DNA from: DATGLW01 sp035293965
GTDB taxonomy: Bacteria > Actinomycetota > Acidimicrobiia > Acidimicrobiales > RAAP-2
Reading direction: 5' to 3'
Assembly (NCBI GenBank): GCA_035293965.1
Contig: DATGLW010000071.1
Span: forward strand, 1-13,494
Length of the DNA: 13,494 bases
Below are positions 4,776 through 13,216 of this stretch, piece after piece. Made by a program: the position numbers and the translations under genes. The number at the start of each line of letters is the position of its first letter. The first letter of the stretch is position 1. The notes under the pieces were generated by a model. The model did no database searches. It was not told the origin of the DNA and saw only the letters and a program-made list of their open reading frames with translations.

Positions 4776-5930
4776 ATGTCCACCACCGAGGAGTTCTACG
4801 ACCGCCTGGCCGCCGCCGCCAGCCTTGAAGGCGACGACGCCGCCGTCAGGATCACCGCCACCTACGAGCCGGCGGCAGGCCCCGGCACGAAGGTCTCGCC
4901 GCCCACGTACCCCGGGCCTGATGCACCCCGCAACGCTTCCGATCCGTATTCGCCCTATGTCATCGAGGACCGCGTGGCTCCCGACGGGAGCACGCAGAAG
5001 TGCGTGCTCCTCGACTCCCGCCAGTCCCAGGCGAACCGCTGCGAGGAAGCTCTCCAGGGCGCCATCTACGACGGGCGACTGAGCCTGCCCCACCTTGTGC
5101 TGGAGCTCGAGACCCACGGGACCCAGGTCACCATTACCTCGCTGACCGCTCCGCACCGCAGCCGCGACGCCTACTTCCGCGACGCGCTTGCCTCAGACGG
5201 CAGCCGTTTCGACGAGACCGACGCCGGCAAGAGGCTGCTCGCCGGCGAGGCCAGCGCGTATTACGCCAGCGCTCCGGCTGATCTCGTGTACGGAGTCTGG
5301 GACTCGCACCGTAAGAGGCGCATCCAGACCAAGTTCCCCCGCGTCTACTCCTCCGAGATTGTCGGCCTGGGAACCCAAGTCGGCATCCGGATGGCAGGAA
5401 GGTACGACCTCCTCACGGGCGCCGCCAACGTGACCGGCGGCGACATGGACTGGGACCTGACCGAGAAGGGCGGCACGAAGGTGAGCGAGATCGGTCTGGG
5501 CCCGATCCCGCCCCAGCGGGGACCCGGTGGAGTGACCGTCGAGGCGATCCGCCGTGACGCGACGCTGTCCTTCGCCGGACTGGCCCGCCTGTCGCTCGGA
5601 GACGCTGCGACGAGCCGGGCAGGTCGCGCAGTGCTGGGGGCGCTCGCCCTCCTTGGCGACCGGCTCGCCTTCGGGAGCCCGGCGCTGTTCCTGCGCTCGG
5701 GGTGCGACCTGGTGCTGACCGACGAGCGGATGACCTGGGTGGGACGCCGCGGCGAGGACCCCTTCGAGCTTTCCCGGGCCGATGCCCTGGCCCTGTTCCA
5801 GATCGCTGTGGACCGGGCGGCGTCCGCGGGGCTTACATGGGTCGACGAGCCCGTCCGCCTGCGTCCGATGGCAAAGCTTCAGGCCCTGGTCGACAAGGTG
5901 TTCCTCACCTCGCCCGAAGAAGGCGAGTAG
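4776..5930 (+). CDS. csb1: Type I-G CRISPR-associated Csb1 (Cas7 family, GSU0053-like)
   Basis: A 384-residue RAMP-type protein expected to form the crRNA-coating backbone of the type I-G (former I-U) surveillance complex. Family hallmarks seen are LLDSRQSQANRCEEAL (78-93), ITSLTAPHRSRDAYFRD (120-136), the PADLVYGVWDSH block (167-178), and KFPRVYSSEI (186-195). The length is in the family's usual range. The start is set by the AGGAG ribosome binding site; the upstream open frame is not used in this call. It is the first gene of the cas operon and is followed after 2 bp by csb2. Placing csb1 first differs from the arrangement I recall in Geobacter, where cas3 leads. The assignment rests on motif recognition without a profile search. 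Confidence 0.9.
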   Translation: MSTTEEFYDRLAAAASLEGDDAAVRITATYEPAAGPGTKVSPPTYPGPDAPRNASDPYSPYVIEDRVAPDGSTQKCVLLDSRQSQANRCEEALQGAIYDGRLSLPHLVLELETHGTQVTITSLTAPHRSRDAYFRDALASDGSRFDETDAGKRLLAGEASAYYASAPADLVYGVWDSHRKRRIQTKFPRVYSSEIVGLGTQVGIRMAGRYDLLTGAANVTGGDMDWDLTEKGGTKVSEIGLGPIPPQRGPGGVTVEAIRRDATLSFAGLARLSLGDAATSRAGRAVLGALALLGDRLAFGSPALFLRSGCDLVLTDERMTWVGRRGEDPFELSRADALALFQIAVDRAASAGLTWVDEPVRLRPMAKLQALVDKVFLTSPEEGE

Positions 5931-5932
5931 CA

Positions 5933-7354
5933 GTGCTCGCCCTGCAGATCGACTGGCTCTCCGCGGCGTACGAGGCTGGAGCGGAGCCGGGCGAGCGGGA
6001 GTGGCCGCCTCACCCGGCGCGCGCCTTTTGCGCGCTGGTCGCAGTGGCAGAGCCCGGCTCGGCCGACGACGATGCCCTCCGCTGGCTGGAGGCTCAACCA
6101 CCGCCATGGGTCCACGCCCCAATCGCGACAGACGCGCGGCGCGATGGCTACGTAGTTACCAACGCAATCGATGTGAAAGGTGCCCACCAGGTCCATCTCG
6201 GTCGCACCAGCAGGAGCCGGACGTGGGCCCGGGCGCTTCCGGCACGTGCGTCCGCACGCTTCGTCTGGCCGGAGGCGGAAGCGGGCAAGTCGATCTTGGC
6301 CCGACTTGACGGCCTGGCGAGGCGGGTGCCCTACCTGGGACGCTCGACGAGCCCGGCACTGGCGATGTTCGCGCCAAGCTTGCCGGACGAGGACGACTTC
6401 GAAACGTTCGCACCGAGCGAAGGCGCCGCTACAGGCACTCGCCTTCGGGTGCCCTACCGCGGCTACCTGGACCAGCTGCGCGCCGCCTTCGATGCCGGCC
6501 AGGCGGCATGGACGACCGCCCGGCGCGTGGCTTATGGTCGGCCCGGCGAACGGGCGCCGGCGGGCCCCGCTCGGCCCGTCTCCCGACCGTACGCGCACCT
6601 GGTGACGCTCGGATTTGCCCCCGGCATCGCCATCGACGGACGGTTGGCCGTGCGCGTCGCGTCGGCGTTCAAGAAGGCGATCTTGTCACGCCTCGGCGCG
6701 CCGCTGGCCGAGGATCCGTGGTCCCCACTGGCCCCCAGCGCTCTGGATCTGCTCCATGGCCACTACGACCACGCCGACGGGCGGCGCCAGTGCTCGGTGT
6801 TAGCGCTGCCGGTAGTCGGGCATCCCAATTCTTCAGGAGCCCTCGCCGGGGTTGCAGTGGCTGTGAGCCCCAACCTGGAGACCGGAGTCCTGCGACCGCT
6901 CCTGCAACTGCTGGGTTTCGACCGCGCGAATGGCCCGCGCCTGGACCGCCTGGAGGTGGCGGGCGTTGGCACTTTCCCGCTCGTGCGCTCCGACCGCCGG
7001 CGAACTCTTGACCCCTCGCGCTGGACTCAGGAGTCGGAGCGGTGGGACACGGTCCTGCCGATCGTGCTTGACCGCTACCCGCGTCGGAGCTACACAGCCG
7101 AGGAGGCGGTCGCCGAAGGCTGCACCTTCGCCGGACTGCCAAGGCCTGCCGCCGTCGAAGCGCGCCCTGCCCCCCCTGTCGCGGGTGCGCCATTCGTACC
7201 TCGCAGCGCCCGTCACAGAGGTGGTGAGCCGCCAAGGCCGGCAGTGCACGCCACTTTGCATTTCGACAGCGCGGTAGCCGGTCCTGTGCTGCTCGGCCAC
7301 CTGCGCCATCTCGGACTGGGCCTTTGCCTGCCCAGGGTCAAAGGGGGGTCGTAG
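5933..7354 (+). CDS. csb2: Type I-G Csb2 (Cas5-Cas6 fusion, GSU0054-like)
   Basis: A 473-residue protein combining a Cas5-like N-terminal half, which would cap the 5' handle of the crRNA, and a Cas6-like C-terminal half, which would cleave pre-crRNA at the repeat hairpin. Hallmarks seen are the MLALQIDWLSAAYEA start, VPYLGRSTSPA (132-142), HYDHADGRRQ (277-286) with VVGHP (294-298), WDTVLPIVLDRYPRR (371-385), and the glycine-rich C-terminal loop GHLRHLGLGLCLP (455-467). His277, His280 and His297 are candidates for the nuclease site, but the usual histidine-rich stretch after VGHP reads NSS here. The GTG at 5933 is chosen because it gives the family's typical N-terminus and follows the csb1 stop by 2 bp with a purine-rich AAGAAGGCGAG just upstream. 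The cas3 start follows 2 bp after its stop, so the genes are probably translationally coupled. Confidence 0.88.
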   Translation: MLALQIDWLSAAYEAGAEPGEREWPPHPARAFCALVAVAEPGSADDDALRWLEAQPPPWVHAPIATDARRDGYVVTNAIDVKGAHQVHLGRTSRSRTWARALPARASARFVWPEAEAGKSILARLDGLARRVPYLGRSTSPALAMFAPSLPDEDDFETFAPSEGAATGTRLRVPYRGYLDQLRAAFDAGQAAWTTARRVAYGRPGERAPAGPARPVSRPYAHLVTLGFAPGIAIDGRLAVRVASAFKKAILSRLGAPLAEDPWSPLAPSALDLLHGHYDHADGRRQCSVLALPVVGHPNSSGALAGVAVAVSPNLETGVLRPLLQLLGFDRANGPRLDRLEVAGVGTFPLVRSDRRRTLDPSRWTQESERWDTVLPIVLDRYPRRSYTAEEAVAEGCTFAGLPRPAAVEARPAPPVAGAPFVPRSARHRGGEPPRPAVHATLHFDSAVAGPVLLGHLRHLGLGLCLPRVKGGS

Positions 7355-7356
7355 GG

Positions 7357-10266
7357 ATGGCGGTGCTCGGATCACCTGGCGGTTTCGCCGAGTTCTTCGA
7401 GGCGGTCCACGGCGTGGCGCCGTTCCGGTGGCAACAGGATCTCGCGGCCAAGGTGCTGACGAGCGGCTGGCCCGATGTCATCGACGTCCCCACGGGGCTC
7501 GGGAAGACGGCTGTTGTCGACATAGCGGTGTTCTGCCTTGCGAGCCAGGCAGAACGGGAGCCTGCCGAGCGCACCGCCCCCACCAGAACCTTCGTCGTCG
7601 TCGACCGTCGCGTGATCGTGGACCAGGCGTTCAGCCGCGCCAAGAAGCTGGCAAGAGCGCTGAACTTAGGTGGTGCCGGACATGCCGTCGGCACCGTTGC
7701 GGACGCGCTTCGCAGCGTGGCTGGAAAGGACGCACCGGCGCTCGAGGTGGTACGGATGCGCGGCGGCACGACTTGGGCCTGGCGCTGGCTGGAACGTCCC
7801 AGCCAGCCGGCGGTGATCGTGTCGACGGTGGACCAATTCGGCAGCCGGCTGCTCTTCCGGGGCTACGGCGTCGGCGAACGCCTCCGACCGATCGATGCTG
7901 CCCTGTGCGGTACTGACGCCCTACTGATCCTTGATGAGGCGCACTTGAGCAGGCCCTTCGTCGAAACTGCCGCCGCTGCCATCGACCACGACCGTCATGC
8001 GTGCAAGCCGGTGCTCGCCGGGAGGCGGCCCAGGCCAGTACTGCTGTCCGCCACGCCGCCAGAAGAGGTCGCCCACGAGGTCTTCCGGCCGGAGTTCGGG
8101 GCAGAAAGCTCTGCGGAGGAGCATCGCCGGCTCGCAGTGAGCCGCGAGGCCCGCCTCATCGAGGTGACAACGCGCAAGGATCCTGCTCCCGAGCTGGCGG
8201 AGGCGCTCGCCGCCCTCGCCGCAGGTGGCTTGGAATCCCCGGACATCCAACGCGTAGCTGTCGTGTGCAATACCGTCGCGCTGGCTCGCGCGACATATAG
8301 GGAGCTGGCGCGCTCTGACCCCGAAGCGGACATCGTTCTCCTCATCGGGCGCTGCAGGGGCGCCGAGCGCGAGCTCGTCGTGAAGGAGTGCTTGCCACGC
8401 TTGCAGGCCGTCCTTGAGCGCCCGCCCGCGCCCAAGATCATCGCCGTTGCAACCCAGACGATCGAAGTCGGCGCGGACCTCGACTTCGACTTTCTGGTGA
8501 CAGAGGCAGCGCCGCTGGACGCACTACTGCAGCGCCTGGGACGCCTTGACCGGCTCGGCCTCCGGGGTCGCGCAACGGCGGCGGTGGTTCGCGCCGCTGG
8601 CGCCGCGGACGACCCGGTCTACGGCCGAGCCACGTCCCGCACGTGGTCCTGGCTCGTCGAGCAGTGTGAGGTCCCGCCCGCCACGAAGGTGAAAAATGTC
8701 GTCGCAGCGCTGGATGGTGCACCTGCGGTAGAGCTGGGCCCGAGCGCGCTGGGCAACCTGCTCACTCCGTCGGTCCGGAGAGAGCTTGCCGCAGAAGCAC
8801 CGCTTTCTCCGGTGGTTCTCGGGCCCGTCCTGGAAGCGTGGGCACGGACTGCGCCCGCGCCGGAACCGGACCAGCCGGTGGCCCCGTACCTGCACGGCAT
8901 CGAACGGCCCGCGGCCGAAGTGCTCGTCTGCTGGCGTGCAGGCCTGCCGTCGCCCTCCAACGACTTCGAAGCCTGGGAGGAGGAGCTGCAAAGCGCACCG
9001 GTCCTGGCCGAGGAGACCGTGGCGGTGCCGGTGTGGGAAGCCCGGCGCTTCCTCATCGGAGCGCCAGCGGGACCTGTCGCCGACATCGAGGGGATGCCGG
9101 ACCCCGAAGAGGACCTCCCCGACCTCGACGAGCGGGAGCCAGTCTCTGCAGTCGTGCTCACACCTGATGGCGAGGTGGTGGCGGCCGATCGACACTCCCT
9201 GCAACCCGGCATGACGCTAGTGCTGCCGAGCGAGGTCGGCGGCCACGACAGGTGGGGATGGACGGGGGAGACCGGCGAACCGGTCACCGACGTCGCCGAC
9301 GTGGTTGCTCACGCGAGGGGCCGCCTACGGCTCCGTTGGCGGCCCTCGGTCGTTGGGATCGAAGAGCTCCCGCGCCTCCCCGATGGCGACGCCGACGATC
9401 CGGCGGAGGGCCTCGCCCAAGCCCTCTCCGAGCTCCAAGAGGCGGCGCCCGAACTGCGAGCCGGCGTCGCTCAGATCGTCGGCGAGCTCGCCGGTTCCCG
9501 TGGCACACGGGTCGTCGAGCTTCCGGATCGCTGGAAGATCCTGGACGCGCCGGGAGGGCAGGCCCTCGATCCCGCCATCAGCGACGATGACGAGGTATCT
9601 ACCAGTGGCTCTTCGGAGCCGGTGTCCCTCCGTCGGCACCTGTGGGATGTGGCAGGACTGGCCGAGGAGCAGGCTCGTCTCATCGGGCTTCCGCCACCTC
9701 TGGTGCACGCTGTCGAGCTGGCGGGCAGGGCGCATGACCTGGGCAAGGCCGACCCGCGTTTCCAGGCGATGCTCCATGGCGGCGATGCTCTGCGCGCCCT
9801 GGCGGCGTCCGAACCGCTCGCGAAGTCAGGGATGGATCCGACCGACCGGGAAGCGTTTCGGCGGGCACGGCGGCGATCGGGCTGGCCGAAAGGCATGCGC
9901 CACGAGGCGATCTCGGCCGCGCTGCTCGCCGAGCTGCGCGTGACATATCCGGAGCTGTTCCGAGACGTGGACGTCGACCTCGTGCGCCACCTGGTCCAGT
10001 CACATCATGGCCACGCCCGCCCGTTGCTACCACCTGTGGTCGACGAGGCGCCAGAGGACGTCACCTTCGGGCTCCCCCTTCCCTCGGGTCCCGACGCGGT
10101 GGCCAAGGTGCCCTCTGACCGCGATCTGGTCGATTGGGAGGGGCCGTCTCGTTTCGCCCTCCTCGGACGGCGCTACGGCCTGTGGGGCTTGGCGCTGCTA
10201 GAGGCAATCGTCCGCATGGCCGACATGGAGGCGTCCGCCACCTACCAGAGGAGGAGGGAGCCATGA
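7357..10266 (+). CDS. cas3: Type I-G Cas3 helicase-nuclease (helicase then C-terminal HD)
   Basis: A 969-residue effector recruited by the surveillance complex to unwind and degrade target DNA. The superfamily 2 helicase comes first: Walker A PTGLGKT (45-51), DEAH (193-196), SAT (231-233), TIEVGAD (368-374), and motif VI QRLGRLDR (392-399). The HD nuclease is C-terminal: AHDLGK with H793 and D794, H849 in MRHEA, H878, H883/H884/H886 in VQSHHGH, and D956 in VRMADME, so the metal site looks complete. Most Cas3 proteins have HD first; the reversed order fits the GSU0051-like I-G group as I remember it. The roughly 370 residues between (about 410-780) are acidic, poorly recognisable and may hold the helicase's C-terminal accessory domain. 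The ATG at 7357 has AAAGGGGGG about 9 nt upstream. The stop overlaps the next start as ATGA. Confidence 0.92.
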   Translation: MAVLGSPGGFAEFFEAVHGVAPFRWQQDLAAKVLTSGWPDVIDVPTGLGKTAVVDIAVFCLASQAEREPAERTAPTRTFVVVDRRVIVDQAFSRAKKLARALNLGGAGHAVGTVADALRSVAGKDAPALEVVRMRGGTTWAWRWLERPSQPAVIVSTVDQFGSRLLFRGYGVGERLRPIDAALCGTDALLILDEAHLSRPFVETAAAAIDHDRHACKPVLAGRRPRPVLLSATPPEEVAHEVFRPEFGAESSAEEHRRLAVSREARLIEVTTRKDPAPELAEALAALAAGGLESPDIQRVAVVCNTVALARATYRELARSDPEADIVLLIGRCRGAERELVVKECLPRLQAVLERPPAPKIIAVATQTIEVGADLDFDFLVTEAAPLDALLQRLGRLDRLGLRGRATAAVVRAAGAADDPVYGRATSRTWSWLVEQCEVPPATKVKNVVAALDGAPAVELGPSALGNLLTPSVRRELAAEAPLSPVVLGPVLEAWARTAPAPEPDQPVAPYLHGIERPAAEVLVCWRAGLPSPSNDFEAWEEELQSAPVLAEETVAVPVWEARRFLIGAPAGPVADIEGMPDPEEDLPDLDEREPVSAVVLTPDGEVVAADRHSLQPGMTLVLPSEVGGHDRWGWTGETGEPVTDVADVVAHARGRLRLRWRPSVVGIEELPRLPDGDADDPAEGLAQALSELQEAAPELRAGVAQIVGELAGSRGTRVVELPDRWKILDAPGGQALDPAISDDDEVSTSGSSEPVSLRRHLWDVAGLAEEQARLIGLPPPLVHAVELAGRAHDLGKADPRFQAMLHGGDALRALAASEPLAKSGMDPTDREAFRRARRRSGWPKGMRHEAISAALLAELRVTYPELFRDVDVDLVRHLVQSHHGHARPLLPPVVDEAPEDVTFGLPLPSGPDAVAKVPSDRDLVDWEGPSRFALLGRRYGLWGLALLEAIVRMADMEASATYQRRREP

Positions 10267-11276
10267 CGACAGTCACGCTCGAAGCCCTTCGCAGTGACGA
10301 CTACCTCGGGTTCCTCGCTGCCATGGGCGCCTTCGAACTTCTGACCGGTAACGGACTGGACGCTCGGCTCGGGTGGGATGGCCTTGGCGGTCCTGCTCTT
10401 CTTGACACGCAGCTTGCCGATGTCGACGCCGTCGCCGGCCGCTTGCAGGACGTGGCGGTGAAGATCCGGGCGGCCGGAGCCCTTGTCCCGGCGTCCCCGC
10501 AGCTGATCGACCAGCGGCGCAGCCAGGCCGAGCGCAAGGCCCGCAAGGCCGAGGGCATCGAGGAGCGAAACGATCCCATGCGCGCCAGGCCGGAGATAGT
10601 ACGTGACAGGTTCCGGGCAGTAGCCGCTCAGGAACGAGACGGAGACCGGGTCACGGCGCGCTGGGCGGCCGCTCTGTTCACGATGCTCGGCCTCGACAGC
10701 GGAGGTGACGCCGTGCTGACGCCCCTGTACGCACCCACCGGCCAGCAGGTGTTGTCCCAGCTCCTGGAAAAGTACCTGGTCCGTGCCGGTGAGGACGGGA
10801 TCCTGATGGAGGCGCTGGTGGGTTGGCGACGGCGCTCGGACAGTGGCGCCAACCTCGACCAGCGGGACCTGCGCGATGCGGCCTGGGGCTCGCGCGGCGA
10901 GCCCGACAACGCATCCGTGCCCGGTGCCACATGGTTGGCGTTGATGGCAATTCCCTGGTTCCGCCAGGTCGGCAACGGTCGTCGCGCCGAGGCGGTCGGG
11001 TGGGAGCGCGATCGCGCAGCAGTGCGACCCAAGACTTTGCTCTGGCCGGTTTGGTCCGGGCTGCGATCGCCCGAAGCCGTAGAGGTGCTGCTGTCGCATC
11101 CAGCGGTCCGCGCTGTGGCAAGTGCCGCCGACGGTGGGAGGGACGCCGCTCGACGCTCAGCGGAGCAGAGCTCCCGGCTCAGGGCACTCGGGGTGGTCGC
11201 GGTGTGCAAGGCCAGCCGGGCCTCATCGGGCAACGCCGACGGGCCGCTCCAGGCGACCCGGGTGGTCTGGCCGTGA
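10263..11276 (+). CDS. Type I-G Cas8-position protein (small Cas8-like / Cas3-associated family)
   Basis: A 337-residue protein I recognise by pattern as one encoded beside cas3 in type I-G/I-U loci, sometimes named a Cas3-extension family or treated as a Cas8u variant; the name is uncertain. Visible traits are an N-terminal block LRSDDYLGFLAAMGAFELL (9-27), resembling the 'LxxYLxxLG' start of Csx17-type large subunits; a charged helix rich in Arg/Lys/Glu (85-120); APTGQQVLSQLLEKYL (157-172); GATWLALMAIPWFRQVG followed by VGWERD and LLWPVWSGL (221-267); and an end reading ADGPLQATRVVWP. No metal-binding or catalytic cluster is seen. Context suggests PAM reading or a bridge between complex and Cas3 (inference). 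It is about half the roughly 700 residues of a typical Csx17, and no Csx17 is found in the window. The start overlaps the cas3 stop (ATGA) behind AGGAGGAGGG at 10250; its stop overlaps the cas4-cas1 start (GTGA). Confidence 0.6.
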   Translation: MTTVTLEALRSDDYLGFLAAMGAFELLTGNGLDARLGWDGLGGPALLDTQLADVDAVAGRLQDVAVKIRAAGALVPASPQLIDQRRSQAERKARKAEGIEERNDPMRARPEIVRDRFRAVAAQERDGDRVTARWAAALFTMLGLDSGGDAVLTPLYAPTGQQVLSQLLEKYLVRAGEDGILMEALVGWRRRSDSGANLDQRDLRDAAWGSRGEPDNASVPGATWLALMAIPWFRQVGNGRRAEAVGWERDRAAVRPKTLLWPVWSGLRSPEAVEVLLSHPAVRAVASAADGGRDAARRSAEQSSRLRALGVVAVCKASRASSGNADGPLQATRVVWP

Positions 11277-12928
11277 GCGTCGTCGACGTTCCCGACCTCG
11301 TGCCGGCCCGGATGGTCAACGAGATGGCCTACTGCCCGAGGTTGTTCTTCCTGGAGTGGGTACAGGCACGGTTCGCTGACAACGCCGAAACGGTGGACGG
11401 TCGCTACCAGCACCGGGTGGTCGACCACGAGGGTGGCCTCCTTCCAGAGCCGGCGGATGTGGGCGCAGTGAGGGCGCGGTCGGTCATGCTCTCTTCGCCG
11501 AAGCTCGGGCTGGTCGGACGGGTCGACCTGGTCGAGGGCGCCGACGGCGTGGTTCGCCCAGTCGACGTGAAGCGCGGCAAGCCCCCTGACAACCCGCAGC
11601 GCTCGTGGGAACCCGAACGCGTCCAGCTGTGCGTGCTCGGGATGCTCCTGCAGGAGGCCGGCTACAGCTGCTCCTCCGGTGTCCTCTGGTTCGTTGAGAG
11701 CCACGAGCGGGTGGAGGTGCCGTTCTCTCCCGCGCTCGTCGCGCGGACGAAGCAGCTAGTGGAGGACCTGCGGCGCACGGCGGCTGCCGATTTGCCTCCG
11801 CCGCCGTTGGTGGACAGCCCGAAGTGCCCACGCTGCTCGTTGGTCGGCATTTGCCTGCCAGACGAGCACAACCTGCTCAACGGCACGACCGATCGCTCGC
11901 CACGCCGGTTGATGGCCAGGGACGATCCAGCCAGACCGTTGTATGTGACGACACCGGGCGCCGTAGTCGGCGTCGACGGCGGGCGGCTGGAGGTAAAGCT
12001 GAAGGGTGAGAAGCTCGCGTCAAGGCGCGAGATCGACGTGTCGCAGGTCTGCGTGTTCGGCAACGTGCAGGTGACAACTCAGGCTCTCCGCCGGTGCTTC
12101 GACCTCCAGGTCCCGGTGAGCTTCTTCTCCTCGGGAGGCTGGCTCCACGGTATGGCGCAGGGTCTTCCGTCCAGACACGTCGACCTGCGGCGGCGGCAGG
12201 TCGTGCTTGCCGGTCAGGGTGGTCTGGAGGTGGCGCGCCGGTTTGTCGAGGGGAAGATCAGGAACTGCCGTACCCTTCTCCGGCGCAACGGGCGCCCGGC
12301 CCCTCCCGAGACGCTCGCGTCACTGGCACGGCTGACGGGCCAGGCCGCTTCTGCCACCTCGGTCGCCAGTCTGCTCGGCGTAGAGGGGGCGGCCGCGCGG
12401 ATTTACTTCGAGTCCTTTACGAGCATGCTCCGACCCGAGCTCGGTCTCCCGGGCCGTCCATTCTCGTTGGAGGGCAGGAACAGGCGCCCGCCGCTAGACC
12501 CGATCAACTGCCTGTTGTCCTTCGTGTACGCGCTCCTCGTCAAGGACCTTACGGCAGTGTTGTGGGCGATCGGCTTCGACCCGTACCTCGGGTTCTTCCA
12601 CCGGCCGCGTTTCGGCCGGCCGGCGCTCGCCCTCGACGTCGCCGAGGAGCTCCGGCCATTAGTCGGCGACTCCGTGGTCCTTAACCTGGTGAACAATGGC
12701 GAGGCCCGCGCCTCCCACTTCATCGTGCGCGGACTTGGAGTCAGCCTTACTCCCGACGGCCGCTCGGCCGTCCTCGCATCATACGAACGCCGGCTCGAGG
12801 TGGAGGTAAAGCATCCCCTGTTCGGGTACCGGGTGAAGTACCGCCGGCTCTTCGAACTGCAGGCGAGGCTCCTGGCGGCCTACGTCCTGGGTGAAGTGCC
12901 CGAGTACGTACCGTTCGGGACACGATGA
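11273..12928 (+). CDS. cas4-cas1: Cas4-Cas1 fusion, spacer acquisition nuclease/integrase
   Basis: A 551-residue fusion characteristic of type I-G. Residues 1-200 are Cas4: a RecB-type nuclease with iron-sulfur ligands C21 (YCPR), C185, C188 and C194 (CPRC...IC), and catalytic D85, D98, K100 (VDVKRG) and Q118. Cas4 trims prespacers and helps choose the PAM and orientation. After a short linker (about 201-220), residues 221-551 are Cas1, the integrase: E371 (LGVEGAAARIYF), H443 (GFFHRPRFG), and the acidic cluster DVAEEL (455-460), followed by the conserved P in RP. All catalytic residues of both halves appear present, so acquisition should be functional. The GTG at 11273 overlaps the previous stop (GTGA) and gives a sensible N-terminus; a long upstream frame only reads through the previous gene out of frame. 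cas2 follows after 3 bp. Confidence 0.93.
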   Translation: MSVVDVPDLVPARMVNEMAYCPRLFFLEWVQARFADNAETVDGRYQHRVVDHEGGLLPEPADVGAVRARSVMLSSPKLGLVGRVDLVEGADGVVRPVDVKRGKPPDNPQRSWEPERVQLCVLGMLLQEAGYSCSSGVLWFVESHERVEVPFSPALVARTKQLVEDLRRTAAADLPPPPLVDSPKCPRCSLVGICLPDEHNLLNGTTDRSPRRLMARDDPARPLYVTTPGAVVGVDGGRLEVKLKGEKLASRREIDVSQVCVFGNVQVTTQALRRCFDLQVPVSFFSSGGWLHGMAQGLPSRHVDLRRRQVVLAGQGGLEVARRFVEGKIRNCRTLLRRNGRPAPPETLASLARLTGQAASATSVASLLGVEGAAARIYFESFTSMLRPELGLPGRPFSLEGRNRRPPLDPINCLLSFVYALLVKDLTAVLWAIGFDPYLGFFHRPRFGRPALALDVAEELRPLVGDSVVLNLVNNGEARASHFIVRGLGVSLTPDGRSAVLASYERRLEVEVKHPLFGYRVKYRRLFELQARLLAAYVLGEVPEYVPFGTR

Positions 12929-12931
12929 GGC

Positions 12932-13216
12932 GTGTCGCGCCGGCGCTACCTCCTCGCCTACGACATCGCCGACCCGAAGCGCCTGCGGGAGACACACCGC
13001 ACTGCCAAGCGCTACGGCTACCCGCTTCAGTACTCGCTGTTCGTGTGCGACCTGGACGCCGTGGAGTTGACCAAGCTCCGCTGGGATCTCGGCCGCGTGA
13101 TCAGCCAGCCTGTCGACCGCGTGGCGATCATCGACCTCGGGGACGCCGCCAAGGTCACCTTCGAGTTCCTGGGAGTGCGCCCGCACATTCCCGGAGGGAG
13201 CGCGACCATCGTATGA
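12932..13216 (+). CDS. cas2: Cas2, spacer acquisition partner of Cas1
   Basis: A 94-residue ferredoxin-fold protein that dimerises between two Cas1 dimers in the spacer integration complex. The N-terminal strand MSRRRYLLAYDIADPKR has the conserved D11, followed by the family's GYPLQYSLFVCDLD strand and a C-terminal VAIIDLGD strand. The length is normal. The GTG at 12932 starts 3 bp after the stop of cas4-cas1, with no separate ribosome binding site, so it probably depends on translation of the gene before it. It is the last gene of the operon and is followed by the CRISPR leader. Confidence 0.93.
   Translation: MSRRRYLLAYDIADPKRLRETHRTAKRYGYPLQYSLFVCDLDAVELTKLRWDLGRVISQPVDRVAIIDLGDAAKVTFEFLGVRPHIPGGSATIV

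Noticed and set aside
5193..6122. Minus-strand 309-codon frame opposite csb1 and csb2
   Set aside because: It is a GC-driven shadow of two well-supported plus-strand genes and has no recognisable motif.
8524..9287. Minus-strand frames of over 200 codons inside cas3
   Set aside because: Low-complexity Arg/Ser/Gly translations opposite the strongly supported cas3 frame.
10823..11272. Upstream extension of the cas4-cas1 frame
   Set aside because: It overlaps the Cas8-position gene in another frame and is not protein-like; the GTG at 11273 gives a normal Cas4 N-terminus with a GTGA overlap.
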